Source: Pipra filicauda (taxonomy: Eukaryota; Chordata; Aves; Passeriformes; Pipridae). Taken from it: 64,000 nt of DNA. Below are positions 35,297-47,133 of this stretch, piece after piece. A program made the translations under genes and the position numbers. The notes below the pieces were generated by a model, which was given only the letters and a program-made list of their open reading frames with translations, did no database searches and was not told where the DNA came from. The stretch covers positions 858,619-922,618 of the forward strand of contig NW_024104442.1 in NCBI RefSeq assembly GCF_003945595.2, read 5' to 3'. The first letter of the stretch is position 1. Each line of letters starts with the position of its first letter.

Positions 35297-36128
35297 CCCC
35301 TCTTGGCTTGGTCTTCCTGTTGCTCTGAGTGTGTGTTCACGGACACTCTGTGTGCTGCAGGCCCTTGCACGAGGCAGGACCTGCAGTGAGACCCCCAGCT
35401 CATCTCACGGGTGGGACAGGCAGAAGGGGAGCGTTGGGCACTCGTGCTGTCCTGTGCACATGGGGCACAAACCTCCCTGTGGAGAGCAGCCAAAGCACAG
35501 GCTCCAGTGGTTGAGCTTTCTAGTCTTTTCCCCAAAGCTAACTTTGCCTTTGCAGACACAAAGGCAGGTCTGTGTCCCTGCCTTGGCAGGGCTTGCCATG
35601 GCCCAACGTTGGCTTTGTGTGCCCCGGGCTCCGGGAGCCGCAGATGGGCCGGGACGAGCGGCTGCTCAATGCCGGGATTGTCTGCACTGCCCCCACCTCC
35701 CCTGGGGACAGCCCTGCCATGGCCCCCCCACCCTGCTGCTGCCTGGGGCTGCTCTGGGTCCCCAGCACCCCCCTGAGCCAGGCAGTGCCTTGGGGCATAG
35801 AGCAACCCCAGTCCTGCTGCCCCTCTGTCCCCAATGGCTCCCTTGCTCTCCTGGGTGCCACCCTCCCACGAGGATTCATCCAAAGGACTCGTGGTCCTGG
35901 CTGGATGGGGATGCACCAACCTCAGCCTTTGCCATGGGCACTCTCTGTGGGTGAGAGAAAGGGATGCTGGATATCCCCATTCCAGCAAGGCTTTGGTGCT
36001 GCTGCTGCCACGGGACACAGGGATGGGGATGCCTCAGGGAGCGTGTGGCCCAGCAGGTGGAGGGGACAGCCCTCTGCAGTGCTGCTCCCTGCCCTCCTCT
36101 GGGCTCCGTTTGTCCAAATCTGTCTTAG
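35297..36128. other. GC-rich unique sequence upstream of the candidate exon chain
   Basis: Long frames on both strands (254 codons minus, 207 and 198 codons plus) overlap one another. This reflects few stop codons rather than coding. No domain recognised. Confidence 0.45.
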
Positions 36129-36160
36129 AAGGCAGAAGGAGAAGGTGTTACAAACAACCT
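36129..36160 (+). CDS. candidate internal exon 1 of a phase-matched chain
   Basis: A pyrimidine-rich acceptor (ccgtttgtccaaatctgtcttag) and a donor (ACCT/GTGAGTAG) enclose 32 bases. Read in phase 0 they give KAEGEGVTNN plus two bases. The two left-over bases CT join the first base A of the next candidate exon (36686) to make a Leu codon, so the phase fits. Protein not recognised. Short exons like this are easily mimicked by chance. Confidence 0.3.
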
Positions 36161-36685
36161 GTGAGTAGTGCACGGACAAGCTGGGGGTGCTGGAGCTGGG
36201 ACAGAGCTCTGGTGGCAGATGTGGAAACTCTTTGCAGACCATTCTCCCGGTGCAAGTAAGGACTGCAGGATCCTTCAGGTTGAACTGAAGGAAGAAACAA
36301 GCAGGTGTGTTGACAGGGAGAGCCTGAGACTGGGCTGCCTCAGTGAACGAGGGCCTTGTTAGTGGTGTGAGGAGAGGTGGCACAGAGCAGCAAATGGGAG
36401 GTGGGTGCAGCAGGGGCTGTTCTTGCCACCCACCCTCTGTGGATCTGCCTGGGAACATCCCCTCAGGGCTGGGCCTGTTCCCAGAGGGTGCAGTAACGAT
36501 GGTCAGGGTTGTTTTAATGTGTGAGCAAAGGCAAGAGCAGGTTTCTGTGGGGTCCCTCCACCTCAGGCTCCTGGCAGGAGTCTGATCCCTCTGTGTTTCC
36601 TTCCTGCACATCCTGTCTGTGTGGGGATGGCCAGGAGTCCGGCAGCTGCCACCAGAGCCCTCTGCTCCCTCCTCCATACTTCCAG

Positions 36686-36776
36686 AGTGGAATTTCAGCC
36701 TGAACTCTTTCACCGAGAAGCAAGTGCTGACCCTGCCTCTGCTCCCCCACACAGCCCCCCTGCTTCCCGGATGGAG
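36686..36776 (+). CDS. candidate internal exon 2 of a phase-matched chain
   Basis: The acceptor ctccctcctccatacttccag and the donor ATGGAG/GTGGGA enclose 91 bases. The open frame begins VEFQPELFHREASADP and ends PHSPPASRME, with a charged first half and a Pro/Ser-rich second half that resembles a disordered linker. The start phase agrees with the exon at 36129 and the end phase (0) with the one at 38443. A 276-codon frame also runs through on the minus strand (35922-36752). The plus reading is preferred only because of the splice sites. Confidence 0.35.
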
Positions 36777-38442
36777 GTGGGAGGAGAGGAGGGAGTAACA
36801 GCATCAGGAGGTTGTTGCTCTTGCAGGGTGTGTCCCCATGGACTGTGGGTCGTGTCCCCGTGTGTGTGGGGTGGGGGACACGAAGGGGCAGCGCAGCACC
36901 ACTGCTCTCACAGCTCTGGCACTCGTGGGAGGGGGGTGCACTGCTGACACCCCCTCCCCTCTGCTCAGCCCTCCACCCTGCCCTGACCCCAGTACCCGTG
37001 ACCCAGCACCCCAACTCCGTGTGCTCTTCCCACAGTCCCAGGTCTTTTTGGGTGGCCAGATATCTGCATCTATCTCATGGAAGATGCATCTTAAAGAATT
37101 CTTCGTTTTCACAGGGGTTGTCTCCTGAGAAGGACAGACCTTGTGCTTTTGGAGCACTGGATAAAGCTTCTACCAAAGGAGCATCTGTCCCACAGCACCC
37201 TGTGGGAACTGCTGTTGTCCCTTGGCATGTCCCCTGCCTGCCCCTTGTGCCAGGGCATGGCAATGGATGGTACCACATGGGTGGGCTGTGAGGGGCTTCA
37301 CAGAGGCTGCTCTTGCTCTGGTGCTGTGAAATGTGACACTCCTGGGGCTTCTCCTACATGCTCCATCCCTGGGTTACAGCTTTGGGAAGAGGGAAAAGCC
37401 CCTCTGCAGAAGATGCTGGTTAAGACATCAAAGGCATTGAAGCGGGAGGGACATAATAAATGTAATTGTGATGAGCTGCTTTCCTCTGTGGGCATGAGCT
37501 GTGTGAGATGGAGAGAGATGCTCTGCACAGAAATGTGCTCTTTGCCCGTGTCAGAGGCAGCTGAGGTGTCAGAGATGTCAAGATTGTCAAAATGGCAAGG
37601 TGTGATTCCCATCGGAGCTCTTGCTCCAGAGGTGCTGGCTCTGGCTGGGCAGAGGTGCTAATCCCTTGGGAATGAGCAGGAGGCAGAGCACTAAGGCTTT
37701 TTTTCCTTTTTTTTTTTCCTTCCCAGCCCTCCTTGTATTTCTGACCTAGAAATTCCTCACTCAGTTTGCTGAGCTGGCTTATTTAAAGACTTGACTAATT
37801 TCTGGAGGATTAATTATTCAGAGAGTAGGGGGAGGGAGGGTAATGCCTGCTCCCAACTCTGCAGGCAAACCTGCTCAGGGTTCCTTCATCTGCTGCTGGC
37901 CCTTCCCCGGGTGTCCCTTGGGCACATCCTCTGTGCAAATGCATATTGAGGAGCACGTTATAATGGAGTTGTGTGTGTTGCTCTGGTCCTTTTTCTTATG
38001 ATTTCAGCCTGTGCTGCTGTTCTTCCTTCCTGCAGGTCCCTGTGACTGATGTTCCTGTCCCAGCCTCCCTGTTTGGGGTGGGCACCTCCACCTTGGCCAG
38101 GGCTGTCACAGAGGGCCTTGGCCACGGGGATCTCACAGGATCTGCAGAGATCTGGTGACAGTGCTGGGATTTTGGGGGATCTTTGTGCCCTGTCCCTGTG
38201 GGTGGGATGGTGCTGGTCCTCCCTGTGGCCATGCCTGCATCCTGCTCCCTGCTCCATCCAAGGCCACTTTGGAGGGAGCATGCAACAAGCTGCAGTGTGG
38301 GTGATGCTTGTTCCGTTAAAGCCTTGTTGTTGTGCTCAGGATAATTCCTCAGATGTGCAGTGACAGCAACTGTTTTTCAGGTTGCAAATAGCTCCATGCC
38401 CTGGAGAGCATATAAAAGAATATATTTCCTTGATCTCCACAG

Positions 38443-38487
38443 GCTCTTGATGTGCTGATGAAAGCGGATTCCCTGTTCAACAGCAAA
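38443..38487 (+). CDS. candidate internal exon 3 of a phase-matched chain
   Basis: The acceptor tatatttccttgatctccacag and the strong donor AAA/GTAAGG enclose 45 bases. Only one of the three frames is open; it reads ALDVLMKADSLFNSK and is phase 0 at both ends. It looks like an amphipathic helix. No known protein recognised. This is the best single exon candidate in the window. Confidence 0.4.
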
Positions 38488-39456
38488 GTAAGGGCAGGTT
38501 GGCAGTTTCTTTCCTTTTTATGCTCCTCTGCTTTTTCCCCATGGTGTTTTGGGAGGAAGAGGCTGTCAGCGTCCTTTGGACCCGACTGCAGTGTTTTGGG
38601 ATTACTCAGGGATCCAGCCCTTTGCTGCAGTTGCGGGAAGGTGGGGGAGAGACTCCCAGCCATGCTGGGCTCCCTGCAGCCCTGCCAAAAAGTGCCTGGA
38701 GAGAACATGAGCTCCTCAGGAGAGTGCTTACACAGAATGATTTTGCTGCTGTGTGTTCCTCTGCACAAGGGCTTTTGGCAGCAGGCAGAGTTTGTCCTGG
38801 CCACCATTGTACAGGCACAGCTGTCACAGCTGGAGGAGCCTGGGCCACCCAGGGCTTCCAAAAGCCCCCTTCTCAGAAGGCAATACCCAAACCTTCTGTT
38901 CTCCTGACCTGTGTGGAGGGGCAGCTTTGCTGGTAGTGACCTCAGTGCTTTTTGTTTGTGTTTTGGCAGGATCATTGCAATAAACAGTCAATGATTTATT
39001 AATAACCTGCAAATAGCTGCTCACCAGTTGAGCGGTGGGATGTGTCTGTGCTCTCTCCCCGGCCGAAGGGAGCTGCCAAAAGCACCAGTGTTCAAAGCCG
39101 ACATGTTTAGCTACTAAACCCTGTGGGCAGAGCAGGATGTGCAGCTGCTGGGGCTGTTTTGTGGGGCTGCAGTCACCCGGCTGCTGAGGGTCACCCCAAA
39201 AACGGGTGTTTTCATGGGACTCACAGGCAGCACGTAGCAGAAAATACCGAGCTAAGGAGTGCTCTGCCTGCAGCAGCCCCTGTGAGCTCTGCTGGGGGAC
39301 ACACCAGGGGACGTTGTGGGCAGCTGCTGTCACCCCAGAGGGCCATCCTGTGGTTCCCACGCTGTCTGCAGGAGCTGGCATTTCACACGAGCTCATTTCT
39401 CAGCTGTTCTGCAGACATCTCTGTTTTCCAGTTTTTCCAACTTCTCTCCTCTCTAG

Positions 39457-39525
39457 AGTTTGGAAACCTGTGGGCATCCTTGCTTGGATCAGAGCAGCTC
39501 TGCATTTCAGCTGTTATTTCCTTCT
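39457..39525 (+). CDS. candidate internal exon 4 of a phase-matched chain
   Basis: A very good acceptor (ttttccaacttctctcctctctag) and a strong donor (TTCT/GTAAGTCC) enclose 69 bases, phase 0 to phase 0, as the preceding candidate requires. The frame begins SLETCGHPCLDQSS and ends QLLFPS. The peptide alone is not persuasive; the case rests on the splice sites and the phase. Confidence 0.3.
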
Positions 39526-41940
39526 GTAAGTCCACCTTCAGCTGGGTCCTGCAGGGGCTTCTGCACAAGCTCCTGAGCTGTGAGGGGTCTAAAGGTAGGA
39601 AGTGTCGGGATGTGAATGGCTGAGCTTCACCCTGCAATGGGAAGCTGTGAGGATCTGGAACAGGAAAGCAGAGGGGAAATGAGTGAAGGGTGGGCTGTGT
39701 TTATGGAATTGAGCCCAGCCCTGTGGCAGACAGGGGGACTGACACCACAGAGGAGTGCTTGGCTGCACAGGGTGTTCCCGGAGCCAGGCTGAGACTTTCC
39801 AAGGAGCAAAGCACTCTGGCAGTGAAGGTGTTTGGGGGAGTTGCTTCAAGCACCTGTCTTCAGGTGTGTTATCCACAGGTCCCCACACTTGCTGGGGGTG
39901 GATTTGTGTAACCCCTCCACACACTGTGTTTGGGAAGGTGCCTGGATCTCTGTGGTGTGGAGCCTGGCACAGCATCCAAGATAACAGGTTCCCTTGGAAA
40001 AGAGTGGGAATGGGCAGCTGTGAGCCCAGAGGGCAGCAGAGCAGTGCCAGGTGTGCAGGTCACACTCAGGACCTGGGAGTGCTCCCTGGATTTGTGGTCT
40101 ACACTGAGCAAGAGCCCGGGTGTCGGCTCAGATTCCCTGGGAATTGTCTCCAGGTGCCTCGTGCTGGGTGGATGGTTTTGCTCTGCAGAAGGGCTCCTTG
40201 GGTGTTAATGTGAGCTCTGCTACATGAACTCTTCCCCTGCAGCTGCCTCCTTTGGTCAGGTTTTACTGGTCAGGCTCTGTTGCGAAGGTGCTGAACACTC
40301 AGAGGGGACGCTGGAGCCGAGTTGAACGTGGCCAGCACTGCTGTGTGCGGCACAGCGCTGCGGTCAGAGCTGGCACACCCTGAGTAACACTGTACTGAAC
40401 TGGGTTATCTCCCAGAGGGAATGAGATTCTTTAGCATATGATGCTCCTGTTGCTGTGACAGCCTGTGCTCCTCTGGTCCTGTCATCTCTGGATAAGGGAG
40501 CTGGAGTTAATTCCTGCTGGTCTGTCAGGACAAGCATTAGCCAGTACTTCGGATTCCCACAGTGCCACAGTGCTGCCTTCTCCAGGGGATTGGTCTGTCC
40601 CCACTCTTTTCTGGGAAGCAAGACCCGGTGAGGTGGTGAAGGTCCCAGCTGCCTCTGGTCTGGGGCTGTTTGTCCTGTTCCTGCAGTCTCAGGAGCCCCT
40701 GGATTCCAGCAGGAAACCCTGCCAAGCATTGCTTTGCTTCTTCCCCTGGAATCAATGTCCGTCTCACTCTCTTCAGGCTGTGTCTGCACATTTGCTCTAC
40801 TGCTAATAGAGCTGCTGCTTTACCCATTGGTTCCTCCACCCAGAAAGGGCTCACGAGAGCCACTGCAGCTTTCCCTTTGCTCCACAGAGCCCGCTTGGTT
40901 TGCCCGGATGGCTGCAGTGATTGCTGGATTTCATCAGAGGAGAGACGCATCTTTCTTAATAGCCTGAGTAATTTCTTCCACAGGGACCCATTGCATTAAA
41001 TCTTTAATCCAGCCAGCTGCTAAGGGAACATGCTCAGGCTCCCTGCTTTTCCTATGGATCGCTTGCACAGCCCTAATGTTACCCCCGAGGTTTTCCCCTT
41101 TGGAGTAGCTGGAGCTGGTGCAGTTGGAGCCTTTGGAAGGGAGCTGGGGTGGCAAACGGCCTCTTTGCTCTTCTACTTTCTCCCTGTCCTTCGCTTAATG
41201 CCAGGGAAGCAGGATCCTCTCTGTGCTGTGTGTACTTCAGTCACATCAGCTGGAATAATATGAAACAAATTGTGCAGGAATTGGGATGTGGTGTTGCAGG
41301 GCTGCTACCAACAGCCCTGTTACAGCAGGTCGCTTCTGCCTGTAATTTCTTTTCTTCCCATCCTCAAAAATCCCCGCTTGCCCCAATTTCTTAAGAGTTT
41401 CAGGGTTGCTGACTGTCATTTTTGATAGATTTTTTTTATAAAAGGAAATCAGGTGGCACATTGCTGAGCCTGATGCTGCCTGCACTGCTCCTGGGCAGGG
41501 GAGAGAGAGGGCTGTGCTGGTCCAGCTCACACTGCCCCATCCTACTTTTGCTGATTTGACTTTTATGTTGCATTTGCTGCATGCTCTGACCTTTTCTTCC
41601 TTCCTCTCCCCTGCTTTCTGCCCTGGCAGCCTTCTCTGCAAGGCAGGAGTAATCTGGGAGGAAAGCCTCGTTCATTTTTCATGCTCAGCCACTGGTGCAG
41701 CTGTTGACTGTGCTGGCAATTGCCTTTGATAGACATTTACAGAGACAGTGACCTGTGAAAGAGTAAATCAAAGACTCAAAGCTGGTGCCTGGGGTGCACC
41801 TTAATATGGTGTGATCTCCCCTTCTGTTCCTCTGCCAATTGTAGGCAGGTAATAAAGACACATCTGCAGATCAGGCAGAGTTCAGCAGCTTCCCTGAGAA
41901 ACGGGGCCTGAGCATGGCTGGGACATCCTCAGACTTATCC
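39526..41940. other. unique sequence, no supported gene
   Basis: Would be intron if the chain at 36.1-39.5 kb is real. Frames of 110-190 codons overlap on both strands without domains. Confidence 0.45.
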
Positions 41941-42236
41941 CAGAATCATGGAATGTCCTGAGTTGGAAGGGACCCACAAGGATCATCCAGTCCAACTCCT
42001 GGCCCTGCACAGGCACCCCAATAATCCCACCCTGGCCCTGAGAGCATTGTCCAAACACCCCTGGAGCTCTGGCAGCCTTGGGGCCGTGCCCACTGCCCTG
42101 GGGAGCCTGGTCAGTGCCCAACCACCCTCTGGGGGAAGAACCTTTTCCTGAGATCCAACCTGACCCTGCCCTGACCCTGCCCTGACACAGCTTCGTGTCA
42201 TTCCCTGGGTCCTATCACTGGTCACAGAGAGGATGT
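41941..42236 (-). mobile_element. CR1 LINE 3' end
   Basis: Starts cagaatcatggaatgtcctgagttgg and has the 14.85-kb subfamily body. It contains a small internal duplication, ctgaccctgccctgaccctgcc, near 42163-42190. 5'-truncated. Confidence 0.92.
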
Positions 42237-44327
42237 CACTGGTCACCAGAGCTGGGAGCCTGGAGGAAGGGATATTAAATCTGGCTTGCACAGCTCTGCT
42301 CCTGTAGCTGTGGTTCTGCATGAAGCCTGTCTATTGATGAAAAAGATGCTTTGCATCTTTCTCCTATTTATTTTTTTATTTTTAATTTTCTTGTTATCTA
42401 CTTTTATTTGCCTCTTGGTGCCTTGCAAAGGTCTTAATTCTCAGCACCTGTGGCTGCGAAGGACCTAGTCCAGGCCCAGAGGAGCCCTGTCCCTTATCCT
42501 GCTCCAGAGCTGGACTTACTGCCCACATATTGAGGTGATTCAGAGAGATGTGGGCCATGCCCAAAGCTCCCAGGCAGCGGTACCCACCATGGCAGATGTG
42601 CCCCACTGGTGACACCAGGTTCAGACCCTGACACTCCGTTGCTCTGGGCTATCTGTAACAAGAAAGCTGCTCCAGTTGCCAGAGCTGCCCTGTTATCACT
42701 TAATCTGATTCCTGAGCCCAGTGGGACTGCTCATGCTGTTCCAAGGGCATTCATCCATGAGCTTTCACAGGTCTGGCTGCTCTCACATCTCTGCTCCAAT
42801 ATCAGCCTGTTTGATGTCCTCTGGTACTTCCCACCTTCACTGCTTGTTTCCAAATTATTCTGCCCCATGCACCAGATGCAGAGTGACCTTTAAAATGTGT
42901 TTTCCTGGATGTGTGTGAGGATTTGTCTGTAAGGCATATGTGGACTGCCTGCTCTGCATCCCTGGGGGTGGCAGAGAGATGCCAAGCTGTGCACTGGGGA
43001 GGATGTGGGTCACATTGTCCCGGTGATTGGCCCTCCTGCAGGACAAGAGGCCTTCCTTCCTTCCCTGGTGCATCATTCCTGCTTTAACCTGCTGGTTTGG
43101 AGATGGGGAGGATGGTCCTGCTGAGCAGCATTTCTGTGTGGTCACTCCTGGGCTCTGAGCAGCATCACTGACACCTGCCCTGGCAGGCAGGGACACCTTT
43201 CCCAGCCCCTGCTGCAAGCACCAGGCAGAAAATCAACCCCTGACCTTTTCAGCCCCACTCTATTTGGAGCCAAATCTCTGGCCAGCAAGGAGGCCCAGGA
43301 CATGGATTGTGGCAGGACAGTGCCTGGTCCTGCCATGGTCCCCAGAGCAGAGGGGGGCTCATGTTTTGTTGCAGATGGAAGGAAAACTAGGCTTTGTTTG
43401 GAAAATCAGTGGCTGGAAAGACACAGCTGAGCTGGAACCATCACCCAGCTGGGCAGACTGGGGATATTAGAGTGAAAAAGTACCAGCCTGTTTTTTCCAG
43501 CTTGGATGCTGCAGAGCAGCACGGGGTGGGAGTGTGGGGTGGTCCATGGCCATCGAGGCTGCAGTGGCCCTCGCTCTGTGGCCCTGCTCTCTGTGCTCTG
43601 CAGCAGCTGATGTGAAGGAACCCCAGGGCTTTGCTGAGCATCCCAAAACTGCTGCTTCCTGTGAGGATGCTGCTGGCCCCAAGCTGAGGGCAGAGCTGTG
43701 GTGGGACCTGTGGAGATGAGCCATGTGAGGCCACACTGCACCAGGGAAACCCATTGAAACAAAAATGTCTAAAAGCTTCTGATTTTAAAATGTGTCTGCC
43801 TGTGTTCAGTTTTCGCTTTTTATGTGTTGGTGAAGGGCTGCCACGGTCAGATCCAGCTGCTTTAGGAGGACTGAAGGGAATGAGGAGTGCTCCTGATTTT
43901 GGTGGGGTTGTGGCTTCTTTTTCCAGAATTTCTTCTGGGGGCTTTGGGAGTGGGTTTTTTCCCTGCATGCCCCAGGTCCCAGCTGGCACATGTGTGGATG
44001 GTGGGTTGGGGGCTCACAGAGGTGCTGGCTCCTGCCACTGGAAGTTGAGGCTGAGGTGGGTTTGAGGGTCTGACAGTGGATGTGACTGTGGTGTGACAAA
44101 AGGGTTGGTCCAGAGGGCAGAGAGCTGCTACCAGGGAGCAAATCAGAGGCACCCAGCACAGGGGCAGCATGGGCTAAGAGGCAATCTTCCTTTTTTCCTT
44201 TTTTTTTTTTTTCCCTTGTTTTTCCCCTTTTTCCGATGAGGTGTCACAGCTGGGGAAACCTTTCCTGTGCCCCCAAAACAGCCTGTGTCAGATGGGGAGC
44301 TGCTGGCACCTAGGACAACCATCCATC
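42237..44327. other. unique sequence, no supported gene
   Basis: T-rich run at 42360-42410 and a long pyrimidine tract at 44187-44235. Frames of up to 182 codons (minus, 43.4-44.0 kb) have no recognisable domain. Confidence 0.45.
44187..44235 (+). repeat. polypyrimidine tract
   Basis: Almost unbroken C/T run (cttccttttttcctttttttt and on to ccccttttt), 90 bases upstream of a minus-strand CR1. Could adopt triplex structure; no splice acceptor with an open exon follows it. Confidence 0.8.
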
Positions 44328-44735
44328 AGAGTCACAGAATGGTTTGGATTGGAGGGAATCCTATAACTCATCCATCCCCCCCCCCGCCATGGGCAGGGAC
44401 ACCTTCCACCAGCCTAGGTTGCTCCAAGCCCCGTCCAACCTGGCCTTGGACACTTCCAGGGATCCAGGGGCAGCCACAGCTTCTCTGGGCAACCTGTGCC
44501 AGGGCCTCACCACCCTCACAGGGAGAAATTTCTTCCTAATACCCAATATAAATCTACCCTTTTAGCTTGATGCCATTCCTCCTTGTCCTATCACTCCAGG
44601 CCCTTGTCTCAAATCCCTCTCCAGCTCTCCTTGGAGCCCCTTTAGGCACTGGAAGGGGCTCTAAGAGCCTTCTCTTCTCCAGGCTGAAAACCTGCAGCTT
44701 TCCCAGCCTGGCTCCAGAGCAGAAGGGCTCCAGGT
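44328..44735 (-). mobile_element. CR1 LINE 3' end
   Basis: Starts gagtcacagaatggtttggattgg, then a run of C (ccatcccccccccc), then ggttgctccaagccccgtcc. The body continues through tctccaggctgaaaacc to about 44735. 5'-truncated. Confidence 0.93.
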
Positions 44736-44873
44736 CTGGAATTTGCCCAAGAGACCTTCCTGAGCCCCTCCTGGAAGGGAAAGCAGCACCCTTGGTTTTG
44801 CCTGCAGGCCCAAGGGAGGGGCCATATCCCGATTTTAATCACTTGGGGGTTGCACAGTGCCCAGCTGCACCAC

Positions 44874-45125
44874 TGAGCCCTGCCTGCCTCCTGAGCCCTG
44901 CCTGCCCGCTGAGCCCTGCCTGCCCCCTGAGCCCTGCCTGCCCGCTGAGCCCTGCCTGCCCCCTGAGCCCTGCCTGCCTCCTGAGCCCTGCCTGCCCGCT
45001 GAGCCCTGCCTGCCTCCTGAGCCCTGCCTGCCTCCTGAGCCCTGCCTGCCCGCTGAGCCCTGCCTGCCCCCTGAGCCCTGCCTGCCTCCTGAGCCCTGCC
45101 TGCCCCCTGAGCCCTGCCTGCCTCC
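44874..45125 (+). repeat. 18-bp minisatellite, 14 units
   Basis: Unit TGAGCCCTGCCTGCCNNC, repeated 14 times head to tail. Variation is confined to the last three bases (TCC, CGC or CCC), in the order 1 TCC, 2 CGC, 3 CCC, 4 CGC, 5 CCC, 6 TCC, 7 CGC, 8 TCC, 9 TCC, 10 CGC, 11 CCC, 12 TCC, 13 CCC, 14 TCC. Because the unit is a multiple of three and contains TGA in only one frame, five of six frames stay open. This creates long artificial frames on both strands, such as a repeated LSPACP peptide. It lies about 140 bases right of a CR1 truncation point. Confidence 0.97.
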
Positions 45126-46990
45126 CACAGCCCAGAGGTGACCTCTGAGGCAATTCCCAGTTCCCGCAGCCAAAGGACAGGTCTCTGCCCCCGTTAGTTC
45201 ATCTGCTGTGGCTGAGGTGGGGGGACTGGGACCCAGGAAGGAAGGGGGAAGCTCTAGTTTGTGATGCTGTCATGATGCTCCCTGTGACTCCCACCTACTG
45301 CTGCTGCAAACATCGGGCAGCAAGAGACCCGGCCGTGCTGCCTGGGGGGAAGCCAACACGGTGGATGGGGCTCACCAGCATTTGGGAGGCCACCACATGG
45401 CTCCCAGATCTGCCTGAGGTGCCAGCAGAGGTGTCCTGGCTGCTGCCAACTGCTGCATGGGACAGAGAAGCTGCTCAACCCACAGGTACTGTGGTGCTGT
45501 GTCCTACCTTGACTCTGGGGTGAGGTGTGATGGTGTCTCTGCTGGTGCAGAGATGACTGAGCTGAGGTTCACAGAAATGTGATGAACAAATCTTTCTTTG
45601 GTGTATTTCAAGCTTTGTTTTCTCATTTGGGACATTAAGGGATGGATTGCTTGGCATTTTAGCTCAAGATAACCTGTGTGTGCATACATTGCCAAGAGCA
45701 GATGTGGTAAGTAGCTTGTTCTGTCACATACCCTTATGATGCTTGTTTTTAGGGATTTGACATGGAGAATCACTGACTTCAGGGCCTTGTGCTCCAGCAT
45801 CTCCTCTCCACAGCAGCTGGTCACTGCTGAAGAAGTTTCAATTTCTAAATCTCTGTATCTTTTAAGTGAAAGGTGTGTTTCCCACCTGTCAGTGGTTGCT
45901 GTTTCCCAGCAGTGCCTGTGCAGAGGCACAGTTATTTTTCTCACCATGTTGACATCATGGGGTTGGAGGTTTGGGGGGTTTTGCTGCTGTGGATTGTGGC
46001 TCTGATGCTGGACCTCCTTCCTCCACACTGCAGACAAGGAGCTCTGGCTTGCCCTGTGCTACCCCTGTGTCAAGGCACAGCTTCACAGACCACAGTGGCT
46101 GTTGGTAAAGGGTGTTGCCTTAGAGGTGTTGCCCCCCCTCTTTGGAGAAGGGTGTTGAATTGTCGTGGAAATCCAGTGGTTCCTTGACCCTGCCTGTTGG
46201 GCAGAAACCCCCTTGACTAAACCTTGTGGCCAGTTAGCACTTAAATTTTGGGGTTTTAATGTGCCTTATGGTGCCTTTCCTGCTGTGGTCCAGGCCCTGC
46301 AGCACCCTAGGATGCTTTGCAGGGGCTGGGACCTCACACCTCTTTAGGACACAGCTTCACATTGCTCATCATCTGGCGGGTGCTGGGAAAGGGTCTAGAC
46401 CCCCATGTCCCCAGGGGGGACATGTTCCAGAGCCCCCTCCCTCCACTGCCCTTGTGTGTGGGATGACTCAGCTCTAGTACTGAGGGAGTGTGGGTGGTCT
46501 GTGTTTTGGTTCTCACCAGACCATCTCAGCTGACTCATCCAGGGTCTCACAGCACGTTTCTGCTCGTGGTGGTTTGAGTTTCACAGTGAGACACACATCT
46601 GTCCCATAGCCAGTCCCTGCCAACCTGCCCAGACACCTCCTTCCTTCCCTCTGCCAGTGGCATGGCAGCATCCTTGGAGCACACAGCGAGGCAAAGCTGG
46701 GAACAGAGGTGGGAAGAGCTGATGTTGCAGAGGGTGCAGGATGCCAGGGCAGAATCTCCCTCCCTCTCTGCATCCTTTATCCTCAGCAGTAGAAACCATG
46801 GTCTTGCTAAATGGGGTTGCAGTGTTGGGCTTGAAAAATGTATTCATGGAATGAGCACAAGGAGAATGTGTGGAAGAGAGTCCTAGAAGCATTGGAGTTC
46901 CTCAAGGCTCATGCTGGAAGATGGGGGACTTCCCGGGAGCCCTGTGTGTGGCTGCCACTTGAGGCCACAGCTATTCCCACCATCTTCCAG
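45126..46990. other. unique sequence, no supported gene
   Basis: A 44-base segment at 45663-45706 lies between an acceptor (gcttggcattttag) and a donor (TGTG/GTAAGTAG), but the peptide is unconvincing. No domain in the 177-codon minus frame at 45.5-46.0 kb. Confidence 0.4.
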
Positions 46991-47133
46991 GGCCTGCAGT
47001 GTCCCTGAGGTCCCAGAGCTGTGTGTGTGCCCTGAGCAGCTCCGTGACCAGGGCTCTGTCCCTGCTGAGTGTCCGGGAGGATGTGAGCAGGGACAGCACT
47101 GCCTTGGAGCTCTGGCAGCGGAGTTCATCTCAG
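46991..47133 (+). CDS. candidate internal exon, unidentified
   Basis: The acceptor tattcccaccatcttccag and the strong donor TCTCAG/GTGAGG enclose 143 bases. One frame begins PAVSLRSQSC, continues VTRALSLLSVREDVSRDS and ends ELWQRSSSQ exactly at the donor (phase 0). A second frame is also open (it ends AAEFIS plus one base), which weakens the case. A further AG at 46998-46999 could be the true acceptor. It cannot be linked to the chain at 36-39 kb without an unseen exon, because the start phase does not match. No family recognised. Confidence 0.3.

Noticed and set aside
35254..36018. 254-codon minus-strand frame
   Set aside because: It starts inside a CR1 element and overlaps equally long plus-strand frames.
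35922..36752. 276-codon minus-strand frame, the longest in the window
   Set aside because: No domain, and the opposite strand is also open over much of the region. It overlaps plus-strand segments that have better splice support. Long frames are expected in stop-poor GC-rich DNA.
44567..45148. 193-codon frame with repeated LSPACP hexapeptide
   Set aside because: It starts in a CR1 element and is carried only by the 18-bp minisatellite, whose unit length keeps frames open on both strands.
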